Assembly (NCBI RefSeq): GCF_003573695.1
Contig: NC_039362.1
Coordinates: 195,420,827-195,484,826 of the forward strand
Direction of reading: 5' to 3'
Source of the DNA: Papaver somniferum
Lineage: Eukaryota; Streptophyta; Magnoliopsida; Ranunculales; Papaveraceae
Length of the DNA: 64,000 nt
This document shows, piece after piece, positions 55,231 to 64,000 of the stretch. The stretch's first letter is position 1, and each line of letters begins with the position of its first letter. Both the position numbers and the translations under genes were made by a program. Below the pieces are notes generated by a model. That model saw only the letters and a list, made by a program, of their open reading frames with translations, was not told the DNA's origin and did no database searches.

Positions 55231-56260
55231 AAATACCAGAGAAGTTGAAGTCTAGGATAGACCCAGGATTCTTTCTTGGGTAGGGGTGAAATTGCAAGGC
55301 AGCTGAAGATCGCGTCAATTTTTTTTGAACCAAACATATAATTGATGGCTAATTTTAATTTACCGATAAAATGCTAGATGGATATACAATCAAGAATAAA
55401 TGGAACAAAATTAATGTATCGGAATTTGATCATAAAAAGAAACTAATAGTTCATTGAAGCAAAACAGAGAAAATTTCCCATGGAGGTAAATTTGGATGGG
55501 GCATGGAGGACAAGTAAGAAATTGGCATGTGTCTGAGTTTAAACTGATTGGAAACTGAGGTAAATTTCCCTATAAATGATAGCTTTAAACTATGAACTTT
55601 CTTTGAAAGGCTTATGCACCTCGGAAACTGAATCTTTTCTAAATCACCCGTTCCTTGCTACAATATACGAGGAGCAAAACGTATTTACAAAAATTGTTGT
55701 TTAGTATCCTCTTATATCTCAAATATCTTCTCTCCCACTAGTTCTCGTAAGTGATTTTGCACTCATTACATTCATGAGTTCAGTTTTCATCGGAGAACCT
55801 GCAAAATGTGCATCAAATTAAGCAAGTAACAATGGATGGATGATATATGTTGATTTATATAATGAAGTGTAACATGCTTTTTATCTTTTACATTATGGTA
55901 GCAATTGTATGAACTCTTAACAAATTTGAAATGAATCTCATCTTAAGACTGCGTAAGAGTTTACATAGTGATACTATGGTGGTAGTCGTCTCCGACCATT
56001 ACACATTTGTCTGACTATATATTCATTAACGCGTTATAAGACGAAAATTTCTCGGCATCTCCTACGGTAGTATGATACTCATACTACCATGGATGAAAAC
56101 AAATGGACAAAAATGCCTTCCATTAAAGACTTTTTTATGAACTAAGAGACTCACTGCTGGGCTAGGCCCGCTTCCATTTCTCAGAATTTAAATCTCACTT
56201 CCCAGTTGGGCCCCATTGAATGGTTTATTTTTAATAATTGGAATTTTTACATTTACATTG
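55231..56260. other. No gene seen
   Basis: AT-rich intergenic sequence up to the nested hAT-type elements. Confidence 0.5.
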
Positions 56261-56523
56261 TCATACTTAAGGGTGAGCATTTTATCTGTAATCCGCAGAT
56301 TTAACCGGGACCAACCGTATTTGTGCGGATGGATGCCTGAACCGTTCGTTAATGGGTTGGATTCGGATGGGATTTTTGAAATCCAACGTATTACGAATTG
56401 GACTCGGATGCAACCTTGAAAATCCGTTGGACATCCATACCCGTTAGATTAAGGGCATTTATATAGTTTCTAGAAAATATATGGATAGTTTTGGAATTTT
56501 GTAGGTGTTTGCTTGGAGTGTTG

Positions 56524-56531
56524 TCCATGGC
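56524..56531. repeat. hAT target-site duplication, left copy (TCCATGGC)
   Basis: Exactly repeated at 58639-58646 on the other side of the element, the 8-bp length typical of hAT. Confidence 0.93.
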
Positions 56532-57169
56532 TATGCCTGTCAACGGCACTTAACGTAACAAATAATGGCTCTGCCGCTACCTTTGCCGTTTAAATTAGAG
56601 GTTAACCGTTATCCGTTAAATGCCGACGGAATTGTAAAATCCAAAACCATTGCCGTTACGTCGGACTTATCCGGCTAACGGTTAATTTTTCGGTATTAAC
56701 CGGTATGTCACAAGACAACACAAAAGCAGGTTTAAAACACAAATCAATTACATAGAATAGTTCTAAATCCAAGCAAACAAGTTCTAAATCCATGACACAC
56801 AGAAAAAAAAACATACAGATGTTCATGTTCTAAACCAAATTACATGTTCAGATCATCACATGTTCTATCAAAAGAAAAAAACCAAGTTTTTGCAAAAGAA
56901 AAGACAAAGGGATGCCAACTGCATCTGCAACTGCAAATGCATTCCTCCATCTCCAAATTCTCCACTGCCAATGCCAACTGCATTCCTCCTTAGTCCTCAA
57001 CTTCTGCATTTTGAAAGGAAAATGAAAAGTGTTAGACAGTGATGTCAGTGAAGCAACTTAAGTTGGCAAAGTGGCAATGTCAGTGCAATAAGCCAATAAA
57101 AGTAGCAATGTTAGTGCAATAAGCCAATAAAAGTGGCAATGTCAGTGCAGTCACAACTATCAGTAAAAG

Positions 57170-57391
57170 CTAGTAAAATACTAAGATATAAGGAAACTTA
57201 CCAGTAACACAACTATTGCTCTCACTGAGAGTGAGATCTGGCAGCCAATCACCCAAACAAAGCAAAGCTTCAACAAGATCTGGAGCTAATGAACTCCTGT
57301 GAGATGTGAGAACTCTGCCACCAATACTAAACATGGATTCTGATGCTACACTTGTCACTGGAACAGCCAATACATCTCTTGCAATCATCAT
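57170..57391 (-). pseudogene. hAT transposase C-terminal dimerisation domain
   Basis: Reads MIARDVLAVPVTSVASESMF, SIGGRVLTSHRSSLAPDLVE and ALLCLGDWL, the conserved hAT C-terminal (hATC) dimerisation motif. About 110 bases separate it from the N-terminal part, against over 1 kb in a complete gene, so the catalytic core with its acidic residues is deleted. Confidence 0.92.
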
Positions 57392-57500
57392 CTATGTAAT
57401 GCATTGTCATACAGCAATAACCATCCTTTGTATGCTTACATGACCACATATCTGTTGTTAAACTACACTTAGATGTAATTGTCTCAAATTGGTCTTGTAA

Positions 57501-58193
57501 TTATTTTTTGAACTCAGTTCTTAGTTTCATGATATCTTCCCTAACTGTATTCCTAGTGTAAAGTTTAGCAGCAGGATTTAAAGACTTCACAAACTCAACA
57601 AAATATGGATGCTCAACTATAGTGATTGGATAACCATGTTTAGCAATCATTTTGGCAACTAGTATCCTAGTAGCATCAGCATCATACTTCCAATTAGCAA
57701 GCTTAGTTTGTGCATTACCTGTTCTGACTGTAGTAATCTTTGTTTGTCCTTTCTTGTTTGCAGGCTTTTTTTGGCAAGTTTTGGCATGATAATGCAATTT
57801 GCTGGTTCCTTGGCTACTGGGTGCAGTCATTATCTTATTACAATGTTTGCATTTAGCTACAAGTATCCCAATCTCCTTACCTTTTACCATCTTCTTTTCA
57901 GTTAACCTTTCAAAATCATCCCAAACATCAGACCTTACTGCACGCGGTTTCTTCTTTGCTTCAGCTATAATTGGATCTTCATCTACTTCTATTTCTTCTA
58001 CTGCTTCTTCTGTTGCAACAGCAGCAGGTGTTGATTGAATTCCTGATTGTTGAACTTGAGATGCAGAAGGTAATTCAGATGCAACTGAAAGTGATTGAGA
58101 GGGATGACTTCTTTTTAATGAACCAACGCAATTGGATGCTCCTCTTTCGCTTTGGGTCATGATTAATTTCACGAATTGAAAACCTAATTTCAA
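57501..58193 (-). pseudogene. hAT transposase N-terminal part with BED zinc finger
   Basis: 230 codons. Residues ~1-75 are Ser/Glu-rich. A BED finger follows (VWDDFERLTEKKMVKGKEIG, CKHCNKIM, then SKLHYHAKTC, ~88-137), and then ATRILVAKMIAKHGYPITIVEH and FVEFVKSLNPAAKLYTRNTV, the segment that leads into the hAT catalytic core. The frame stops where the core should begin. The start could be the internal Met at residue 12 (MTQSERG). The intact protein would bind the subterminal repeats and cut the element out. Confidence 0.92.
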
Positions 58194-58917
58194 TTTACAG
58201 AAACCCTAAATTGAAAATTTAGTTTTTAGGATTGAAATTAAACTCGAAATAAAAAGTACAAGATAACCCTAGTTTTCTAATCGAATGAAGATGATGATTT
58301 TGCTCGAATTGAAAGGAAGGAGATGACCCTAGTTTTCTAATTGACTGAGGGGTGAGTTTTTCTTCTCTCGTTTGTGAGTTGAAGAACAGAAGAAGATGAA
58401 AATGATGTTCATTCGAGTATAGTAACCTAGGTATAGATGAATGTTACACGTGCTAGGCACACGTTAGCTGTTAACGGAACTAAGGCTAACGGAAATAGGT
58501 CTTTCGTTGCCGTCACCGTCGGATAAAATTAACCGCTACATTATCGGTAACGGATAACGGATATAATGGAACTAAACGTAACGGCAACCGAGTAATCGGA
58601 TTCGGCTAACGGTTAACGGATTTCCATTGACAGGCCTATCCATGGCACTACTATACTTATATACATATATAAAATGTGTAGTTTTTATAAGAAGTCATCT
58701 ATATTAGTTTTATTTTTTCATTATGAATTTTAGCTAACACATATCCATTGGATTATCCGCATCCAATCCGTTCGTCTGTGCATCCATTGGGTGCAAATCA
58801 GTTGGATATTGGATTGGGTGCAGATGCCAGATTGAAATCCTTAGTGAATTGGATTGGATGCGGATGAGGTGAAAACCGGTCCATATCGGCCCATTCTCAC
58901 CCCTAAGACTCATACTT

Positions 58918-59540
58918 CGTCCGTCTAACTAAGGACAACCTTTATATTTTAAGTTATTATCCCTCCAAAGATAACCTTGATAAATAAACAATGCTATATC
59001 TCTAAAATTACCTTTTTAATGAAAAATTATGGTTAAATTTTAGTAGATGCGGTATGTATAATTTGATGTTATTGCTAGTATTCGTTAAATAATTTTTTTT
59101 TTTAAATGCTTACCAATAATACAAAATTTGCAAATATTCATGGAATTTTGAGAAATACATTATTTTTAAATTTTCTTATTTCCTATCTGTAAGGATATAA
59201 GTGAAAAATTATCTAAAATTGTTTTCTCCCTTCTTTTTTTGAGAATTGTGCAAATTACAACTAGCTCATCTTTGGTGGAATGGAGAGATATATAATTACC
59301 ATTTAATTTTCACAAGTATTTTAGATTGTTTAGTACTTCCTAAGCATTTTTCAAAGTGGGCTTGTGTTCGTGTATCCACCAGCACAAAAGATGTAGTTGT
59401 TTTCACTGGGTGATGATACCAGTGACCTAAGTTCGAAACTTGCCGGCACCAAATTCTTTGTTGATAAAAAAAAATACACCTCATTGTGTGGCTAAAGAAG
59501 CCAAAGTAAGTAACAATTAATGCAATATTTTGGAACATTT
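58918..59540. other. No gene; possible SINE-like tail at 59380-59475
   Basis: AGTTCGAAACTTGCC (about 59428) resembles a pol III B box and is followed ~35 bases on by a short A-run, recalling a SINE 3' end on the plus strand. No convincing A box. Weak. Confidence 0.3.
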
Positions 59541-59750
59541 TGTAGTAGATAATAGGGAAAGATAAAGAGGCACATAGAGAAAAATATTTCATTCATCAGC
59601 TTTTCTGTGTTACATAGATAGTCCTTTATATACAATAGGAATAGAACCCTAGCTATAATATTGGGCTGCACATCCGTGTTTATATACAATAGGAATAGAA
59701 CCCTAGCTATAATATTGGGCTGCACATCCGTGGGCTAAAGCCCTGCAACA
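59541..59750 (-). repeat. Probable 3' LTR of a copia element extending out of the window
   Basis: On the minus strand it starts TGTTGCAGGG, directly after a polypurine-like GCAAGGAGGAG (59751-59761), contains TATATAAAGGA as TATA box, and ends ..TATCTACTACA near 59541. The partner LTR is not in the window, so the far end is inferred from the TG..CA rule. Confidence 0.6.
59625..59732. repeat. Exact 54-bp tandem duplication inside the LTR
   Basis: 59625-59678 and 59679-59732 are identical (TTTATATACAATAGGAATAG.. to ..GCACATCCGTG). The unit carries the TATA-like sequence, so the promoter region is doubled. Confidence 0.93.
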
Positions 59751-62700
59751 CTCCTCCTTGCGCGGTCCAATAGAACTCCAAATGCAGTACTTCACATAAA
59801 ATGCTTCGGATGTAGGTCTTCAAATGTAGTTCTCTCCTTGATGACTATTGTGTCTAAGACAATTGCTTCATTAAAACTTTAACAAGGAAAAACCTAGTGG
59901 GACAAAACCTTGGTACAACTCTTCACATGTAGTACTCCACATGTTGCCTCGTATTTTACATGCAGTTCATCACATGTAATACGATCTTCAAAGATCGTTG
60001 AGTTTAAGTTAGTTGTCTCGTTAAAACTTCGTCAGTCTAACCAAGAGGGACAATACCTGAACTAAAGAAAAAGAGTACAACATTAAGTAAACTTAGAACA
60101 TAGTTGGATGCGTATACGTTGCCTCATTAAAACCTTGACAAGGAAAACCGAGTGGGATAAAACCTTGACGAAGGGAAAAGAGTACAACGTGACAGATGCA
60201 AGTAAGTGTAATCCGTTGCAGATGATCACTTTGCTCTATTGAAGTTCAGTAGTCACTTCACAACTCCTGAGGAAGAAAATCCTTGTAGGAAAGACAATAG
60301 TCTTAGCTGGGAAATTACATTCCCGGTGTTTGTTGTTTTCTCATTAAAAACCTTGTCGAGTAACAAAACCCTGTGGGGAAAAGTAACCTCGGTGAAGGAA
60401 AATAGTTCAACGCATAGATGCTCCCCCTGATGTCAAACAATTTTCATTAGTCTGATGCAGTCAGAAGAAGTTTGTCACACTTTACTTTGGTGACTTGAAT
60501 GTTTATAAGACCTTGTTGTTGATTCTGGAAGTTATGCATTCTTAACAGACTACCGTGTTTCATTTCTTTGATTCAGATATTTTCAGTAATATCAACGCGA
60601 TCTTCATGTCTTCAATGTTCAATATACTTGATGCTTTTAGTATTGTCTCGCTAAAAACCTTGTCGAGTAACAAAACCCTTTGGGAAAAACTATTCTCGAT
60701 CGAAGGGAAAAAGAGTACAACACAACTTCAATTTCGAAGTAAAATATGTCGACATCATACCCCTGATTACTTTCAGAGTTGTTCCAGACAGTTCCTTTAG
60801 TCATGTATTTTTCGAAACTGAATATTGGTAATGACTTAGAATATAATCTACCATATCTCCATCTGCTTACTTTCGTTGGAGAAGAGATTATTGTTCCTTC
60901 ATAATCAACAAATTTTGGATTGCACTTTCATTAGCATTCCTTTTAATGTCTTTGTAGGGATAAAACAAATTTATGTCAATGGTTACTTTTAATTACATGA
61001 TTACATTCACTATACCATTCCAATGACGTTGCGTTGGCGCGGAGCTATATCTAGCTAACAAGTTCCCTGAGGATGTAAAATTTAATCGAGTAAATTATTA
61101 TACTAAGTACAACAATGCGTATATTGTACTTAGATATGGGAATTTCATCTCCCAACACATCTTCGTCATATTCCTTTGGACGAAATGTTTACTTACTTAC
61201 ATTTGAACCTCGACTAATCATGGGAGTGCTATCATGATGCATGTCTTTGTTAAATTTCCTGAAAACCTTTAGACATATGCAAACTGGTGGAATAATATAC
61301 CACAAGATCAGTATTCATTCGAGCTTTCCCTAGATTTTTCATCTCAAATTCGGATTTTAAATAGCTTTTAAGGTCTCTTATTACGTCAAGAGTGCACATC
61401 ATGTCTGTACCATCAACATAAATAGCTACAATTCCAAATCAGGAACTTTCTTATGAATACGCAAGGAAAAATAACTTACTGTCTATCCCCTCTAAATCAA
61501 ATAGCCACTTAGATGGGTATACCACATCCGCCTGATTGCTTAAATATATAAGTGAGCATTCTATCTAACTGTAAACGCACTATGTGGTTTAGAGTCATTT
61601 GATTTGGGCAACAAAAGTCTATCAAGTACTTTTGGAAATATCTTTTATCTCTTGATTCTTTCAGAGATACGTAACAACCACATACATATGCTGCATTTCA
61701 AGTCCTTTGGAAATTACCAAGCTAACTAAGTAGCGGAACTCTATAAAGTTCATTACAAGAGAACAATTCCAGGGATTTGTGAGAAACCTCGCGCCACAAG
61801 GCGAGTCTTTGTACTTTAAGACTACTTTCTTCTCATTATGCTTTCTGACAAATTAATTGTGTATGTCCAATAGGCTTTACACTTGGTTGGTTAGCATTAC
61901 CACACCAAATACCTGTATATTTATCAAAGAACTAAGTTCTACCTGGAGTGTATAGGCCAAATATGTTATTTATTTGAAATTAATCAAAATAAAGCATGGT
62001 TCGATGTCATTGTGCTCTACTTCTGGAGCAACTATTTATGGATTATATCATCACTCTGCATGCATGATCCTTCTATTGACTCATGTGCATTCTCATAATC
62101 CGTTAGGATTTCATTGTTCTCTAGAATCATTTAAAACTTCGGAGCGTCCTCCAGTATTGATTCATGGACATAGTCAGAGACAATCAAATGAGATGATTTC
62201 ATTAATGATATAAATTAGGTTGTGCCTTACTCATCTACTTCCTTTCTAGGTGAGCATTGATCGAACCTGGTGGTCTCTCCATCTTCCTTTATGGAGTCAC
62301 GGCCTCAACTACACTTCCACCAAGTGTAGTTGCAACACCTTAGTCTATGGTGTACCCCATACTGAGGATTTCTAACCTTGCAGGAATATTTGCAGCTGGT
62401 ATGTGTGATCTTGTCACTTTAGTGACATCAGTGTACATTCTGAAAATCGATTATTCTTTGTCACTTCACATTTACATTTGTGGATTACAAAAATCAATAT
62501 GAGACACAATGGGAACACCATGACAATTCCTGTTGTTCCCTTAGAAAATGCGTTTTCTTATCTCCCCTAACGACGGGAAGACTGTCTCATTAAAATAATA
62601 GCCCGCAAATCTTGCGGTAAGAGATCTCCTGCCAAAGGTTTTAAAATGTGGATAATTGTTGAGAGTAAATATCCAACAAAATTACTTAATCATTTTCGTG

Positions 62701-64000
62701 ACCCATCATAGTACGATGTGGACTCGTAATGGCACATATATAATGCAACCAAAAATGCGTAAGAACACGAATGTCCGGCTTAAATCCAGTTACCAACTGG
62801 TACGCATAAAAGGTTGACTAATATGGTTTCTAAAATGAATTAAGTAAAGATGCGTCAATATTGCATATTCCCCAAGCAGTTAAAGGTAGGTTTGTACGCA
62901 TAACCATGCCTAAGTCACCATCTTTAACCTTTGATAATAGCCTTTGCGAGACCTTGGGGTATAAGATACTCTGCATTGATCCTATTAAACATGCAATAAC
63001 CATCAAGTCCTTTTGATGTACACTCGCTAGCATTTACAAGGGATGGTGAGCCCCTACATGTAAAATATGTGCTAGTAGTTTCCAAACGCAAATTTCTTGG
63101 AAACTATAATTAGTCCAAAATTTTAAAACATTCACCAGAGCCATAAGTAACTTTAGTGGTCCGCATTCCGCATGAATATTTTTTTTGAATTTCACCTTGT
63201 TTTCTTTGTAATATGTAAATTTTACCATTTGCATCTTAGGATGGTCTCGATCCTGTTTTACTGAAGACTTTGTAAAATGAGTGATATGCTTTCTTACTTA
63301 AAAGCACAATGGGAATGGGGGGTTGTGCATCTAGTACTTTAGAAAACACGTATTGAAAGATATGCCTTCACTTCGCATTTTGTCAATCTTTTTTCCGTTG
63401 TCTCGTTCACTCAAATAAAATGATGTACGTATGAGTCCTTTCAAAACGATCTTCATGTCACAACCAAAGTAGCTTTATAGTTATGCCAAAGTCTGTATGA
63501 GTCAATACCCAAAATTTATTCTCGGGGTCAATATGGATTCAATATCCAAATATTAGTGATTTACATTTCACCAAATCGACTCATAAATTTCTCTAAGAAT
63601 GTGCTTCCTTCCATATTCATTAAAGGTTATAAAAGATGCAATCAATTACATCCTCATCACTGTGAGGTTCCACATGATATCCATTTGTATGGGGTTTCTT
63701 TGGAATTTAACAAGGTGTAATCATCTCTCGGTACATGTAGAGATTTTGTGACGTCTTTGTTCCATCTTGAAAACAAATTTTGAGCAATGTCGCACTCGAT
63801 GATCCAACCCTCGTAGTCACATTATAAGGAAATAGTTCAACAACTAGTTTAAATTCCTTAAGCTGGTGGGAGGGAAACCACTATCTGTTAGACATTGACT
63901 ATTGAGATATTAAATAAGTGGTGTGGCCTTATTAGTAACAAAAGTGAGATTCAACTCAAGTACTTTAGAGTGCATATATGTTACGTTTCAGGGACGATGA
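59751..64000 (-). pseudogene. Decayed Ty1-copia pol, truncated by the window edge
   Basis: Minus-strand fragments in copia order going left: integrase-like CTSKGLDGYC..INAEYLIP, GLAKAIIKG.. and LPLTAWGICNIDASLL (63040-62830); RT-like VAIYVDGTDMMCTLDVIRDLK then SYLKSEFEMKNLGKAR (about 61460-61330), where YVDD has become YVDG. Between 59760 and 60720 stands a non-coding stretch with repeated TTAAAACCTTG..GGGACAAAACC-type blocks, common near the 3' end of such elements. All frames are broken. The 5' part lies beyond 64000. Confidence 0.72.

Larger units (their letters stand above)
56532..58638 (-). mobile_element. hAT transposon with internally deleted transposase
   Basis: 2107 bp. Termini TATGCCTGTCAACGG and, complemented, TAGGCCTGTCAATGG, flanked by the perfect 8-bp duplication TCCATGGC. 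Both subterminal regions are rich in TAACGG/CCGTTA repeats. It contains only the N-terminal and C-terminal parts of a transposase on the minus strand, so it cannot move itself. Confidence 0.95.
56269..58909. mobile_element. Outer hAT-type MITE (~0.5 kb) carrying a nested hAT element
   Basis: TCATACTT stands at 56261-56268 and 58910-58917, an exact 8-bp duplication. The ends AAGGGTGAGCAT (left) and AGGGGTGAGAAT (complement of the right end, offset five bases) are inverted, as in hAT termini. Internal GGATGCGGAT/ATCCGCATCC motifs repeat in both orientations. Without the nested element it is ~530 bp and non-coding. The five-base offset leaves the exact right end uncertain. Confidence 0.7.

Overview
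The window is nuclear DNA from a large-genome flowering plant, most likely a eudicot. It is AT-rich and intron-bearing, and it holds plant-specific gene families (F-box/FBA, Aux/IAA, a CDSP32-type thioredoxin, exportin-1) and plant transposon lineages (Ty1-copia, Ty3-gypsy Tat-like, L1-type LINE, hAT, CACTA, MITEs). I cannot name the species. I found no intact host gene. Almost everything recognisable is a transposable element or a broken or fragmentary gene copy.

Layout. 1-663: end of a CACTA transposon sitting inside an F-box gene. 664-6211: the F-box/FBA pseudogene, split a second time by a young Ty1-copia element (1438-5897) with about 99% identical LTRs. 6212-9470: intergenic DNA with a SINE-like tRNA-derived piece, a tandem repeat, one copy of a three-copy MITE-like family and a compact hairpin MITE (8316-8452). 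9472-12017: 5'-truncated LINE, minus strand. 12662-21495: an old, decayed Ty1-copia element with a very young copia element nested in it (14088-19190, minus strand, perfect 5-bp target duplication CATAA, one difference between LTRs, polyprotein broken by a single TGA). 21787-23905: DNA transposon with imperfect TIRs. 23906-27720: three tandem partial copies of the 3' part of an exportin-1 (CRM1/XPO1) gene, minus strand, all defective, next to two exons of an unidentified protein (27832-28112). 30046-30510: cluster of palindromic CCGAAC/GTTCGG repeats. 33466-33938: Aux/IAA pseudogene. 34801-36705: exons of an unidentified gene. Clusters of a palindromic ~31-bp repeat lie through 33150-36336. 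37161-39868: LINE remnant split by a 1.37-kb transposon with an 8-bp target duplication and a 45-bp minisatellite.

42725-52754 is the most interesting element. It is a Ty3-gypsy (Tat-like) LTR element with ~790-bp LTRs, gag and protease on the minus strand, no visible reverse transcriptase, RNase H or integrase, and a separate spliced-looking gene on the opposite strand with its own TATA-like box and a long coiled-coil C-terminus. 54880-55230: CDSP32-like pseudogene. 56269-58909: one hAT-type element nested inside another, the inner one (56532-58638) with a perfect 8-bp target duplication and a BED-finger transposase remnant. 59541-64000: a 3' LTR and decayed pol of a copia element on the minus strand, running out of the window.

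The sequence therefore records layered insertions into what were once genes. Insertion order can be read at several points: F-box gene then CACTA/copia; old copia then young copia; LINE then hAT-like element; hAT-like element then hAT. No obviously new defence or metabolic system is present. The best candidates for follow-up are the Tat-like element with an antisense spliced gene, the exportin-1 tandem fragment array, and the unidentified exon sets at 27.8-28.1 kb and 34.8-36.7 kb. All family names come from reading translated sequence by eye, without database search.
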